From a virus: a DNA stretch of 64,000 nucleotides. Positions 45,501 through 54,954 of this stretch are shown in pieces. Both the position numbers and the translations under genes were made by a program. The DNA is taken from the IMG/VR virus record IMGVR_UViG_3300042868_010004, positions 1-64,000 of that record. One strand, 5' to 3'. The notes under the pieces were generated by a model. It was not told the origin of the DNA. It worked only from the letters and a program-made list of their open reading frames with translations, and made no database searches. Positions within the stretch are counted from its first letter, which is position 1; every line of letters starts with the position of its first letter.

Positions 45501-45694
45501 AATTTTATTTTTTAATTAAATGAAACGAACAGGTGATGGGTTTTGCCCGTTCGGAGTTTACAAGAAAACCCCTCCGCCAAGAACTGATTCTCCCTGAAAA
45601 CAATAAAGTTCAATCAATCCGTTCTACACCGCCTTAGAACCGTGTAAACCCTCTTACAAGGTTTAAGGATTTTTCCCAATTTTATAAGGCTCGT
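45501..45694. promoter_or_regulatory. Divergent promoter region of - block and late module
   Basis: It contains GTAAAC(C) elements on both strands. One is CTTGTAAACTC read on the - strand (45551-45561) toward the PhoH-like gene. The other is GTGTAAACCCTCTTAC on the + strand (about 45645) toward the tail-fibre-like gene. No TTGAC/16-bp promoter was seen. Candidate late promoters. Confidence 0.4.
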
Positions 45695-46774
45695 ATGGCA
45701 TACAACATTCTAAAAACTCTCCCCGCCGTCATTCAAACGGCCTTGGGTCTGAAACAAAACACTCCCCGAGTCGTCACCTCAAGCACGCAAGCCAGCATTG
45801 ATGAAGTCTTGCATGTAACTGCAACATCGACAATTAGCGATCCCGATTCCCCGACTGAGGGAAAAGGTTTTACGGTTATCGTCAGAAATGGCACTGCAAC
45901 GGTCGGGGGCACGGCATATTCTGTCGCCGGAACGGAAATCAAAAGAATTTATCAGTCTGCCTCATACGTTAATTATGTAAAGTCTGCCGAGACAACCGTT
46001 GGAACTTCATTAGTTCAAGCCTCTGATGCTGCCAGTGTTCGTAATGCGGCGGGGGCAACGGCGGGGGTCTTCCCGGCCAATGTCGTTGCTAGTGCGGGGA
46101 CTTCGGCGGCGGGTGTGGTTCCGGGCATTGGAGGAGTTTTACCAGATAATGCACCCACCGTTCGCCAGCTTTCGCGCATGGTAACTCTGGATATTGGTAA
46201 TGATACCCCGGCTGTTACAGGAAGCGGTAATTCGGCGGTGGCGGCAGGCAGTAATTTGCAGTCCTGCATTGACCAGACTTCAGGCACCACAGCGGGAAGC
46301 ACTGCCGAACGTCTCATAACGATGTTAGGGAATACCGGCGGCGCGCAAACTATCCCCGGCCCTGTGCGTTTTTCTTTTCGTTTTCATTTTGCATCATTTA
46401 CCGCAAACGGAATTACTAGAGTTTTTCTTGGAGGAACCCAAGCAACGGCAGCTTTAGCGGCGGCGGGCTTTGGTTTCGAGGTGCGTAATACTCGTGTTTG
46501 GTTGGTTGCTCATAATGGTACAACACTAACGAGCCTAGATACCGGGTTTGATTGCAATTCCTCGCATCTTTTTGATATTACACTCTCCGCTGGTAGCGTT
46601 GTTTTAACTTCCTTCAATTGGTCAACTCAAGTAACAAGCACTATCGGTACTATAAGCGGGGGTCCGGCAGTTGGCGCGGCATTCACGGGCCTGCTCTGTG
46701 TTGGAAACATTAACGGAGCGGATTCCGCAGCGATGCGCTGGTTTTATGGTCGCAATATTAGTATTCTTTTCTAA
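45695..46774 (+). CDS. Tail-fibre/adhesin-like structural protein
   Basis: 359 residues rich in Ala, Gly, Ser, Thr with long beta-prone stretches and few charges (TATVGGTAYSVAGTEI; VVASAGTSAAGVVPGIGG). The first 20 residues are a helical start (AYNILKTLPAVIQTALGLKQ). The C-terminal 150 residues look like a beta-sandwich (VRFSFRFHFASFTANGITRV). This composition fits tail fibre, tip or capsid-decoration proteins, and the next gene resembles a tail-assembly chaperone. No diagnostic motif, so the class is an inference. Confidence 0.6.
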   Translation: MAYNILKTLPAVIQTALGLKQNTPRVVTSSTQASIDEVLHVTATSTISDPDSPTEGKGFTVIVRNGTATVGGTAYSVAGTEIKRIYQSASYVNYVKSAETTVGTSLVQASDAASVRNAAGATAGVFPANVVASAGTSAAGVVPGIGGVLPDNAPTVRQLSRMVTLDIGNDTPAVTGSGNSAVAAGSNLQSCIDQTSGTTAGSTAERLITMLGNTGGAQTIPGPVRFSFRFHFASFTANGITRVFLGGTQATAALAAAGFGFEVRNTRVWLVAHNGTTLTSLDTGFDCNSSHLFDITLSAGSVVLTSFNWSTQVTSTIGTISGGPAVGAAFTGLLCVGNINGADSAAMRWFYGRNISILF

Positions 46775-46776
46775 TT

Positions 46777-47223
46777 ATGAACTTATACATCTTAAAACAC
46801 CCCAATCCGTCCACACTTTTAGCTAAAATATATGCTAATGAAGCACCAGACGGATACGAAGAAAGCACAGAGGAAGCCGCTGAAGAATGGGTCGCCGCGC
46901 AACTTGCCGCCGGGTGGGTGCCCGCGCCGCCTCCCGAACCAACCGGACGCCTCACCCTAGCTCAAGCTGAATCCCTATTAGACTCAATCCTAGATGATTG
47001 GGCTCGGGCCAAAGGCTATGTTGATGCCGCCCGCTGTATAACCTACGCGAATGATCCCGATGAGACCTTTCAATCCGAAGGTCAGGCTATGCTCGCCGCT
47101 CGATCCAGTGTTTGGGTCGCCTGCCGCGCGATGATTTCCGCGCCTGACTTCAATGGGGTTATGACCGAGGCCGGAGTTCGATCCTTCGCCGCGCCGTTTG
47201 CGCCTTATTGGATAGAATCATGA
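46777..47223 (+). CDS. Tail-fibre-assembly/chaperone-like protein
   Basis: 148 residues. N-terminal LYILKHPNPS and a middle linker with PPPEPTG. The C-terminal RCITYANDPDETFQSEGQAM, LAARSSVWVACRAM is like the helical domain of small phage tail proteins (Y-x-x-x-x-x-x-F-x-x-E-A/G-x-A-x-x-x-R-x-x-V-W). It is 3 bp after the fibre-like gene, consistent with an assembly partner. Overlaps the next gene by ATGA. Confidence 0.55.
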   Translation: MNLYILKHPNPSTLLAKIYANEAPDGYEESTEEAAEEWVAAQLAAGWVPAPPPEPTGRLTLAQAESLLDSILDDWARAKGYVDAARCITYANDPDETFQSEGQAMLAARSSVWVACRAMISAPDFNGVMTEAGVRSFAAPFAPYWIES

Positions 47224-48308
47224 AAAATTTTATTAAAAATGTAGGGCGGAATCTCCGGGAGAATTATCGAGCATATCTCTTCGGAATTGCAATGCTCGGA
47301 CTGATTGCCTCGCTGTCATCTTGTAAAACGGTTGACTCCCCCTATGTCAAGCGGACGACTCTTGAAAATAAAATAACAGAACTCGGAATACAGAAAGAAC
47401 AGGCAATCAAAGTCGCGACTCAGGATATTATACAGAAGAAGAACGTCGAAATTTCCTCTATAACCCTGAATTTTCAAAATACGGCTGATTGGCTATATGG
47501 CTCACGGCTTGCCTTGGATTTATTCGAGCCAAAGGGTCGTCTGTGGGATATTACATCAAATCGTCTGAATACCGCCGCGAGTTATGCTCCCCCGCCCTCC
47601 CGCGAGGCATTGATCGAACAGGTCAAGACTCTGAAGGAAGAGTTAGACGAGAGCAAAGTCAGTAATGAAGAACTGAGCGCTCGATATAACAAAGCTCGTG
47701 AAGATGCCGTGATTGCTGTCCAGACACAGGAAGCCGCGAAGATTGAGGCGGAAAATGCAGTTCGGAAATTGACCGAGACGGAGCTGGAGTGGGAAAAGAA
47801 AATTGGCGGGGTTCAACTTGAACTGATCGAAGCGCAGAAGAAAATTCAGGCCGATTCCGATGAGAAAAAGCGTCAGGACGAATGGCGGCGCGCTCAAATT
47901 CAAAAACTCATGTATGTTTCCGGTGGCTTGTCTTTACTGGCTTTGGCGGGAGCCATCTTTATTCCTGTCGCCAAGAGAGAACTAGGCTCGCTTGCGGCAA
48001 TTTTGGGCGGAATAACAGTGCTTCTCCCTTTTGTTACCCCTTTTCAAGCCTCATTGGTCTTTGGAATTGGCTTGGCCCTTGTATTATTTGTCATTCTCCG
48101 CAAGCTTTTCATTAAGGATAAGTCGGAAAAAGCCGTCTATCGCGCGGTTCAAGAATACAAGACGGAAAAGCCGGGGGACTTCAATGTTAATCTAGCTCCA
48201 AAACTAGAAAATTGGACTGGTAAGTATGATAAGGATGGAAAAGTGGTTAAAGACGAAGTAATTGTTAAACACATTGACAGCATTCTGCTGGAAACTGAAG
48301 CGAAATAA
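47220..48308 (+). CDS. Lipoprotein-like coiled-coil membrane protein, 362 aa
   Basis: Start at 47220 by ATGA overlap. N-terminal LFGIAMLGLIASLSSCKTVD has a lipobox-like L-S-S-C (Cys about 35). A long charged coiled coil follows (about 50-215), then two or three membrane helices (MYVSGGLSLLALAGAIFI; LAAILGGITVLLPF; LVFGIGLALVLFVILRKL) and a ~60-residue soluble tail. Such a span-and-coil layout could bridge membranes (spanin-like) or act in entry or exclusion. No family match recognised. Confidence 0.65.
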   Translation: MKNFIKNVGRNLRENYRAYLFGIAMLGLIASLSSCKTVDSPYVKRTTLENKITELGIQKEQAIKVATQDIIQKKNVEISSITLNFQNTADWLYGSRLALDLFEPKGRLWDITSNRLNTAASYAPPPSREALIEQVKTLKEELDESKVSNEELSARYNKAREDAVIAVQTQEAAKIEAENAVRKLTETELEWEKKIGGVQLELIEAQKKIQADSDEKKRQDEWRRAQIQKLMYVSGGLSLLALAGAIFIPVAKRELGSLAAILGGITVLLPFVTPFQASLVFGIGLALVLFVILRKLFIKDKSEKAVYRAVQEYKTEKPGDFNVNLAPKLENWTGKYDKDGKVVKDEVIVKHIDSILLETEAK

Positions 48309-48337
48309 TTCCAGAAACCTTCCCAAAACAACATCTT

Positions 48338-48371
48338 AGGTGTAACCTTTTCTCTGGGTTACACCTTTTTT
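48338..48371 (+). terminator. Intrinsic terminator
   Basis: Perfect stem AGGTGTAACC with GGGTTACACCT, 8-nt loop, then T run. Its stem core (GTAACC/GGTTAC) is shared with the terminator at 62162. Confidence 0.88.
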
Positions 48372-48460
48372 ATTGTTTTAGAGAAAGAATTTTTGCCTTT
48401 TTCGACTTTTCTTCACAAAAGATAATACAACCAATCGTTCAATCCAACAATTATTCCGTC

Positions 48461-48877
48461 ATGGCACAAAAAACCTACTGCGTCAATCCGAAATGCGCCA
48501 AACCTATTGAATACGCTTACGAGAAGCCCAAGTTTTGCCCTTTTTGCGGTAATTCTTTGACGGCAATTCTAGCTCGACCCATTCCCGCCTATAATCCCTA
48601 TACAAGCCCTGCGCCCGCATCCCGCCCGGAACCTTCCCGCGCTTCCCGGCAATTCAGCCAGCCGAGCCCCGGACTGAGTTCGGTTCAGCGACGAATGGAA
48701 GCACGGAGAAATCGAGGGACTGACGATGACGATTCAGAGGATTACGATGACGATGATTATGAAGAATCCTCTGCTTTCATTGACTTTAATAATTTCCAAT
48801 TTAAGGCAACCGTCCGAGTTCCCCAAGAACCCAAAATGACCCTCGGGGATTTCGTAAACAAAGAGGATAAGAAGTAA
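48461..48877 (+). CDS. N-terminal zinc-ribbon protein with acidic tail
   Basis: 138 residues. Zinc ribbon TYCVNPKCAKP ... FCPFCGNS (Cys pairs about 7/12 and 27/30), a Pro/Ser-rich linker, an acidic run (DDDDSEDYDDDDYEESS), and a short C-terminal domain (FQFKATVRVPQEPKMTLGDF). It sits directly before the sigma-like gene, so a role in late transcription is possible. Confidence 0.65.
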   Translation: MAQKTYCVNPKCAKPIEYAYEKPKFCPFCGNSLTAILARPIPAYNPYTSPAPASRPEPSRASRQFSQPSPGLSSVQRRMEARRNRGTDDDDSEDYDDDDYEESSAFIDFNNFQFKATVRVPQEPKMTLGDFVNKEDKK

Positions 48878-48892
48878 TTCTGCCTTTCCTGT

Positions 48893-49609
48893 ATGTCAAA
48901 CCTACTTGGTGTTAGAAAGCCTCGGCACGAACGGCAATCAAATGGTCCCCTTCTGTATGAGGACTGTTCGGCGGTCATAGATAAGGAAATCAGAAAGCGC
49001 CGTCATAAATGGCTCTATCACCATATTGAATGGGATGATGTCGCTCAAACCATTCGCGCCAAGATTGCTCTCCGTTGGGGTCATTGGGATCAAACAAGGC
49101 CGCTTGCGCCCTATGTTAACCGTATTATAACCCGACATTTACAAAATTTAGTTCGGGATTCTTACGCCAAACTCGTTAAGCCCTGCGTGAAGTGCGCGGG
49201 CAATGAAGGTGAAAATTTCTGCCGATTCACGGCGTCAAAAACCCAGTGCGCCCAATGCCCCCTGTATGCTGAATGGCAGAAGAGCCGGGAGTCCGCTTTT
49301 AATGTCAGTCTGCCGGTCCCAATTGAGAATCATATTGATGAGGTCGTGAATATTCAGGAAGATTTCGTTGATATTGAAGATGGAAGGCAGAAATTAACCA
49401 AACTGCTAAAAAAGCATCTGACGCCGGTTGAATACAAGATTTATGTCTGGTTCTTTGTTGAGGGCCGCGACGATATGTATGTCTCGCAGAAGATGAATTT
49501 GAAGACAACCGAGGAAAATCGTATTCCGGGCTATCGGACAATTAAGAAATACAAGGTTCTGATCGAACAGAAGACTCGGGCGATCCTGAAAGAGCATGAC
49601 TTATTTTAA
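48893..49609 (+). CDS. Late sigma-like factor with zinc-finger insertion
   Basis: 238 residues. Region 2-like part: HIEWDDVAQTIRAKIALRWG then PYVNRIITRHLQNLVRDSYA (sigma-2 helices with core-binding and -10 contacts). It is followed by a four-Cys insertion CVKCAGNEGENFCRF ... CAQCPLY, and a region 4-like HTH at the end (LKKHLTPVEYKIYVWFFVEG; VSQKMNLKTTEENRIPGYRT). Sigma-like phage proteins with a Cys-rich insert after region 2 are known from large phages and are taken as late-transcription factors. A second, ECF-like sigma is at 38224. Confidence 0.7.
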   Translation: MSNLLGVRKPRHERQSNGPLLYEDCSAVIDKEIRKRRHKWLYHHIEWDDVAQTIRAKIALRWGHWDQTRPLAPYVNRIITRHLQNLVRDSYAKLVKPCVKCAGNEGENFCRFTASKTQCAQCPLYAEWQKSRESAFNVSLPVPIENHIDEVVNIQEDFVDIEDGRQKLTKLLKKHLTPVEYKIYVWFFVEGRDDMYVSQKMNLKTTEENRIPGYRTIKKYKVLIEQKTRAILKEHDLF

Positions 49610-49670
49610 AGCGCCAAATTTGATATGCTAATCTAGTTTTTCTCACTTAAAATACCAAATATAATCACTT

Positions 49671-50816
49671 ATGGCGCGCAATTATAAGAAAAAAGTCGAT
49701 CAATTACAACTGACAGAAGAGCAAGTTCAGTTCATCGAGGAAAACTGGGATAAGAAGAGCGTGATTGAGGTCGCGCAAGTTGTCTTTGCCGACCCGACCA
49801 TTGATGGGCATCGGGCGGAGGCGCGGAAGATTAAGGAATACATTTTGAAGAGGTTTGGTCAGGAGGTAAGCGCGAAAGCAAATCCCCCGCCTAAGACTGC
49901 GCAGATTGGACTCAGTAAAGAACAAGAGGAGTTAATTCGTAACAATATCGACCAATTCAATAATCCGGAGGAGGCGGCACAACTCTGCTTTCCGGAGAAA
50001 TACAAAGGAAATGCAAAGGTTTTGCCGACAGATAGGGAATTTTTATGGGTTTATGCTTTTATGCAGTCGGTCAATCCGAGTGTAATTTCTCGGGAAGATC
50101 AGTTGGCCGATGAGGTTGAGTATCGTCCGCCGGGTAGTATAGCGAGAATGGTTCCCAGAGTTAATCTCTATGTAACGAAAGGATCAACTGAAGATAATAA
50201 GAAATTTCTTGACCCGATGAATCTAAAACCGCAAGAGCGTCGTTTTGTCGAGGCTCTAATTGGTTACATGAAAACCCACCGCTTTGTCATGGTGATGAAT
50301 GAATACAAAATGAAGATTGATAGGGAGCTGGCCGAGTCCTCTTTTGTTCGTTGGTGCTATGGCAAGGACGATCTTCTTGAAGAAGAGGTTGATCGCTATA
50401 TTTCCCTCGTGGAAGAGGTTGTAGATTCTGCAAAAATTCGCCGACAGATTGAAGATCTTGACCGTGAGGCGAATAGATTAAGAAAGGGAGAAGATCCAGA
50501 GGGAAAAAAAATGAGCATGACCCTTGTGGAATTAATGAATAGCCAGAGAGACAAACTCAAGATGTCAAAAGACCGTGGTGAAAAACTATTGTCAAACCTT
50601 ATTGACTCGCGCGCTGAAAGATTGAAAAAGAGGGTGCAAGAAAATTCATCAATCATTAATTTAGTCGAAGCATGGAAGAACGAAGAAAAAAGACTGGAAT
50701 TGTTGGAATTGGCCGAACTTGAAGCTCAGGCCGACGAACACGAAATAGACAAACTTTCTTCAATGGACGCCGTTGTGGCGCTTATTGCGGGTATTCAAAA
50801 ACAAGAACTTAGATAA
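49671..50816 (+). CDS. Possible small terminase / DNA-binding protein upstream of terminase
   Basis: 381 residues. N-terminal helical unit (LTEEQVQFIEENWDKKSVIE) and a similar second one (LSKEQEELIRNNIDQFNNPE) that could be tandem HTH-like modules. Then a middle domain (PQERRFVEALIGYMKTHRFV) and a long C-terminal coiled coil. Position before the terminase nuclease block suggests a small terminase or packaging regulator; sequence does not prove it. Confidence 0.5.
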   Translation: MARNYKKKVDQLQLTEEQVQFIEENWDKKSVIEVAQVVFADPTIDGHRAEARKIKEYILKRFGQEVSAKANPPPKTAQIGLSKEQEELIRNNIDQFNNPEEAAQLCFPEKYKGNAKVLPTDREFLWVYAFMQSVNPSVISREDQLADEVEYRPPGSIARMVPRVNLYVTKGSTEDNKKFLDPMNLKPQERRFVEALIGYMKTHRFVMVMNEYKMKIDRELAESSFVRWCYGKDDLLEEEVDRYISLVEEVVDSAKIRRQIEDLDREANRLRKGEDPEGKKMSMTLVELMNSQRDKLKMSKDRGEKLLSNLIDSRAERLKKRVQENSSIINLVEAWKNEEKRLELLELAELEAQADEHEIDKLSSMDAVVALIAGIQKQELR

Positions 50817-50839
50817 CAAAAACAAACAAAATAAATATT

Positions 50840-52180
50840 ATGGGTCGCAAAACCAAAACATTTACGGAAGAACAGGAAAATGAAATTATTAAGGATTACC
50901 TCGGGGGTATGTTCCACAAGGAGCTACTAAAAAAGTGGGCTCTGGCCCATTATAAGTGGCGCGAAATCAAAGACCGGCGTGGCGTCGGTGATAGACGACC
51001 TGATTACTCCCATTTACCCAAAGATGAGGTTGCCGCTGATTACTCCGCTGGCATGCGGATTCCGGCCCTGATGGAAAAGTATAAATGCACGAAAGACGCG
51101 ATTTATGACATTACCAAACCTCTTAAGGTGGAAAGTCCGTTCTGGGTGCGGAGGGGATCTTCTGTGGAGAAGAGAATTTTAGAGCTACATGCCCTTGGTT
51201 GGCCCGCTCTTCCGATTGGGCGAGAGGTAGGAAAGAGCCAGTGCTGTGTTATTGGATGCTTGGAGAGGAATGGACTGAAGGCAGATAATCATTTGGCGGT
51301 TCCATTAGACGAGCACGATGTTGTTTGCGCTAGATATTTAGCGGGGGAAAGTTCGGAAGATATTGCTAAAACTTACCAAACCGCCGGATGTGTTATCCGT
51401 AATGTTTTAGAAAAAAATGGAATTGCTCGCCGTGGGATGAGTGAAGCTAGGCAAATTTATTCTATTAATCAAGATTATTTTGACGTAATTGACTCGGTAG
51501 AAAAGGCTTATATTATCGGTTACTTTTATGCGGATGCATGCAACAAAACCTACGACAGAACGGTTTCGATGGGCCTTTCCATTGTTGACGAAGAAATTCT
51601 GCATAAAATCAAAAAATGGATGGGAACAGAAGATAGACCCCTTCGCTATTTTCAACACGAGACAAAAAGCGGAGAAATAAAAGATTACGTTGAGCTAAAT
51701 ATTTATAACAAAAAAATTAGCGAAAAACTAGAAGAGATAGGTATTGTTCGCGCGAAAAGCTATGTTGAAATTCTTGATCTACCCAAGGGGATTCCCTACT
51801 CCCTGATACGCCACTTTCTTCGCGGGTTGATTGACGGTGACGGATGTATTTTCACGGCTAACACGGCAGAGTTTAACTTGGATTGCAGCGTCATGGGTAA
51901 TCCCGTATTGCTCGGAAAGTTGGCCGACCATATTCATAAAGAAATTGGTTATCTCCCAACTATTCGTGAAGCTAATTTGATAGAAAATACGAAATGTCGT
52001 AGCCGAAACATGTATATCGCCGGGAATCGGAATTGCGTTAAATTCCTGCAATGGCTCTACAAGGATCATAATGGTGCTCGGCTTGAAAGAAAATATCAAA
52101 AGTATAAGGGTGTAATTTCTGATTATTTTTCCAGAATTAAGGGTTCAGAAGATTTAGCGGAGTATAACTATGTTCATTAA
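50840..52180 (+). CDS. LAGLIDADG homing endonuclease with N-terminal HTH repeats
   Basis: 446 residues. Two LAGLIDADG helices: KAYIIGYFYADAC (about 223-235) and RHFLRGLIDGDGCIF (about 321-335), with the catalytic acidic residues present. The N-terminal 200 residues hold several HTH-like repeats (EVAADYSAGMRIPALMEKYK; VCARYLAGESSEDIAKTYQT) for DNA recognition. It sits between the packaging genes and overlaps the ERCC4 gene by 11 bp. Neighbours are intact, so it is a free-standing mobile endonuclease, not in an intron or intein. Confidence 0.85.
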   Translation: MGRKTKTFTEEQENEIIKDYLGGMFHKELLKKWALAHYKWREIKDRRGVGDRRPDYSHLPKDEVAADYSAGMRIPALMEKYKCTKDAIYDITKPLKVESPFWVRRGSSVEKRILELHALGWPALPIGREVGKSQCCVIGCLERNGLKADNHLAVPLDEHDVVCARYLAGESSEDIAKTYQTAGCVIRNVLEKNGIARRGMSEARQIYSINQDYFDVIDSVEKAYIIGYFYADACNKTYDRTVSMGLSIVDEEILHKIKKWMGTEDRPLRYFQHETKSGEIKDYVELNIYNKKISEKLEEIGIVRAKSYVEILDLPKGIPYSLIRHFLRGLIDGDGCIFTANTAEFNLDCSVMGNPVLLGKLADHIHKEIGYLPTIREANLIENTKCRSRNMYIAGNRNCVKFLQWLYKDHNGARLERKYQKYKGVISDYFSRIKGSEDLAEYNYVH

Positions 52181-53081
52181 GTCAAAGATTGACGGTAAAG
52201 AATTTAACTCAATAAAAGACTTTAATGTTTATTTGAGGTCGGTTAAACTTACGCAAAAACAGTATTTTACTCAGCACGATCCCAAGTTTTGCAAGAGTTC
52301 CGGCAAGCCAATTGAGTTCAAGACTATTGAACAATACCTTTTGACTGATTTTTTTGATAAGAACGAAATCAAAAAGTGGTATAAAGCCAATCCTACGGAG
52401 GCCAAGCAATACACGATAGATATTCTTAAAAAAAGAAAGGAAATAAAGGGTCTATCCTACCAGATGGGCGAAACTGAATTGCGCAGTCTCGGATTACCTA
52501 GTCCGAAGTATTTTTTGCAAACCTTTGAGGATTATGGATTCTTCTGCGCTGAATTAGGCATCAAGGAAAGGTATAATTACTCTCTCAACATTTCTTGTCG
52601 GCTAGTTCCAGAATCATCCATTATTATTGATACGAGAGAACAATCAAACATATCATTCGCGGGGGCGAAAACCGAGAAGATTGAATATGGCGACTATTGT
52701 TTGGCGTCAAACCCGAAATTATCAATTGAGAGGAAGTCGTTACCCGATCTGATCTCTACATTAGTTACGAATTTTGATAGGTTTGAGCGGGAGGTAATTA
52801 GATGTAAAGAAGATGGCGGCTATCTGGTCGTTTTATGCGAATCTGCCCTGACGGACGCCTTATCTTTCGACTATTTGCCACATATCAAACGATACACCAA
52901 GATAAAACCACAAGTCGTTTTCCACAACATCCGAGATTTATGCCAGAGATATGAAAATATCCAATTTGCCTTTTGCGACGGGCGAAAGCACATGAAAGAT
53001 TGTATAAAGAAAATTCTGACCTGTATCAATGATGTTTCCAAGATGGATTTACAGTATTTAATTAAGGAGAAAAAACTTTAA
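52170..53081 (+). CDS. ERCC4-type nuclease beside terminase
   Basis: 303 residues. The C-terminal half has the ERCC4/XPF nuclease core: SIIIDTREQ (about 150-158), EYGDYCLAS then LSIERKSLPDLIST (the G-D-Y ... E-R-K-S-x-x-D signature, about 171-195), FDRFEREV and a final helical part. The N-terminal ~120 residues (FTQHDPKFCKSSGKPIEFKT) may bind DNA. ERCC4-type nucleases cut branched DNA. Located between small-terminase candidate and large terminase, it may resolve replication or packaging intermediates. Confidence 0.8.
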   Translation: MFIKSKIDGKEFNSIKDFNVYLRSVKLTQKQYFTQHDPKFCKSSGKPIEFKTIEQYLLTDFFDKNEIKKWYKANPTEAKQYTIDILKKRKEIKGLSYQMGETELRSLGLPSPKYFLQTFEDYGFFCAELGIKERYNYSLNISCRLVPESSIIIDTREQSNISFAGAKTEKIEYGDYCLASNPKLSIERKSLPDLISTLVTNFDRFEREVIRCKEDGGYLVVLCESALTDALSFDYLPHIKRYTKIKPQVVFHNIRDLCQRYENIQFAFCDGRKHMKDCIKKILTCINDVSKMDLQYLIKEKKL

Positions 53082-53082
53082 T

Positions 53083-54954
53083 ATGTGGATAGAATCTAAA
53101 AAAGTCGGGCGAGACAATAAAGATTGGAACGCCGAGCTACGTAATATAAAGGACTCTCTGACGGACGAAGAAGCCCGCGTTTCTTTGTGCCAATTTTTGA
53201 GACACAATCTCAAATTTACCACATTCATTCTTACGGGCATTCGTCTCGCTCCGTATCAATCGCTTCTAGTTAAGGCGTGGTTCAAAAAAAACTTTTGTCT
53301 TAATGTCCTTGGGCGCGGATGCGGTAAAACCTTCAGCGCGGGTATCTTTGCTTTGCTGTATGCAATTTTCTTCCCGAATGAGCACATCCTAGTAGTCTCC
53401 GCAACCTTTCGTTCAAGCCGTCGAATATTGGAGGCTATTGACAAGTTAGCTAGGGGACGTGGCGGCGCTTTGTTGATGCAAGCATTCGGAACACAAATGA
53501 AGAAAGGTAACGACATGTATACTATTTCTTTCAAGAACGGATCTAGTATCAGTGCGGTTCCATTGGGTAATTCTGACAAGCTAAGAGGTCTTCGTTGCTC
53601 CGTTCTAATCCTCGACGAGCTATTACTAATTCCGAAAATCGTTGTAGAGACGATACTTATGCCATTCTTAAGTGCTTCCGCGAACATTCCTGAGAAGATG
53701 CGTATTCGCTCTATTGAGGACAGACTCATTAAGAAAGGGGTGATGAAGGAGGAGGAGCGGCGGAAGTTTGAGTCTACAGCCAAACTAATTGGGCTATCTT
53801 CCGCATCTTTCACTTTCGATTATCTGTATGAGATGTATCAGTCTTATTTGGATAAAATCAATAAGGGTGAGTGTGATGGCCGTTATTTCGTCTCTCAGTT
53901 AAGTTACGAAGTGGTTCCGAAAGACCTTCTAGACCCGAGCATTATTGACGAAATGGTTAATGGTAGTATGTCAAAGGCTGTCGTTGATCGAGAGATGCGC
54001 GCTATGTTTACGTCAGGTAGCGAAGGGTATTTCTCAGCGGTTAAAATGAAGGCGTGCTCAATTCCTGATGGAGAAAAACCCTCCGTGGAATTGGTGGGCA
54101 AGCCAGAAGATCAATATGTCTTGGCAATCGACCCCTCTTTCTCAAGTGCGGAACACAGCGATAATTTTGCGATGTGTCTAATGAAAATCGTAGAAAAGAA
54201 GGATGGCCGCAAAATTGGCATGGTTGTCCATCAATACGGGGTGGCTGGTGGCGACCTAAAGAGTCATATTTGTTACCTGCATTATATCCTAACCTGCTTT
54301 AATGTTGTTTATATTGCCATTGACTCCAGCGGCGGTGATTCCAACGAGTTTATTTCTAGTGCAAATAATTCCAAGGTTTTTAAAGACTCGAAAATTGAAA
54401 TTCTTGATATTGAGGCTGACTTCAATAAGGATGATTATGTTAATCTACCTACGCAAATAAAGCGGAGCTACAATAAGGGCGCGGGTCGCATAGTTCAGAA
54501 ACAGGGTTTCAACGCCGTCTTTCAAAGAGCCGCTAACGAACATTTACAAGCATGCTTGGATTTCAAACAAATTCTTTTTGCGAGTAAGGCCGCTTCTCTG
54601 ACAGACGCTGGTTCATTAGTAGAGGGCGTAGAGCACCTTTTAACCCCGCTGAAAAATCATGAAAGTTTTAATAATCCAGAAGAGAACAGCCCTCTAACTT
54701 TCCTAGAAGAGCAAGACCGACTTTTGGATCAGGTTAAAAAAGAATGCGCGCTGATTGAGCCTCGCCTGAGCGCGCTTGGAACGATGACCTTTGATTTGCC
54801 CACATCATTAAAGCGTAGTCGTAGCCCGAATCGCCCGAGAAAGGATAATTATTCCGCCCTCTTTCTTTGCAATTTCGCGCTCAAACTATATTTGGAATCT
54901 CAATCGGTTGAAGTTGAAGAAATCCCCGAGACTTTTACTCCCTTTGCCGTCTAG
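53083..54954 (+). CDS. terL: Terminase large subunit
   Basis: 623 residues. Packaging ATPase: Walker A LGRGCGKTFSAG (about 76-87), Walker B SVLILDELLLI (about 173-183, Asp-Glu), coupling motif near VVSATFRSS. RNase H-like nuclease: first acidic strand LAIDPSFSS (about 346-354), second IAIDSSGGDSNEF (about 411-423), later acidic residues near the C-terminus. Length and layout are of the T4 gp17 type, suggesting headful packaging. Starts 1 bp after the ERCC4 gene stop (TAATATG). Cuts and pumps DNA into the prohead with the portal at 55034. Confidence 0.92.
   Translation: MWIESKKVGRDNKDWNAELRNIKDSLTDEEARVSLCQFLRHNLKFTTFILTGIRLAPYQSLLVKAWFKKNFCLNVLGRGCGKTFSAGIFALLYAIFFPNEHILVVSATFRSSRRILEAIDKLARGRGGALLMQAFGTQMKKGNDMYTISFKNGSSISAVPLGNSDKLRGLRCSVLILDELLLIPKIVVETILMPFLSASANIPEKMRIRSIEDRLIKKGVMKEEERRKFESTAKLIGLSSASFTFDYLYEMYQSYLDKINKGECDGRYFVSQLSYEVVPKDLLDPSIIDEMVNGSMSKAVVDREMRAMFTSGSEGYFSAVKMKACSIPDGEKPSVELVGKPEDQYVLAIDPSFSSAEHSDNFAMCLMKIVEKKDGRKIGMVVHQYGVAGGDLKSHICYLHYILTCFNVVYIAIDSSGGDSNEFISSANNSKVFKDSKIEILDIEADFNKDDYVNLPTQIKRSYNKGAGRIVQKQGFNAVFQRAANEHLQACLDFKQILFASKAASLTDAGSLVEGVEHLLTPLKNHESFNNPEENSPLTFLEEQDRLLDQVKKECALIEPRLSALGTMTFDLPTSLKRSRSPNRPRKDNYSALFLCNFALKLYLESQSVEVEEIPETFTPFAV

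Noticed and set aside
50840-54954. Intein or group I intron in the terminase region
   Set aside because: Terminase, ERCC4 nuclease and portal read through intact, and the LAGLIDADG gene has its own start and stop.
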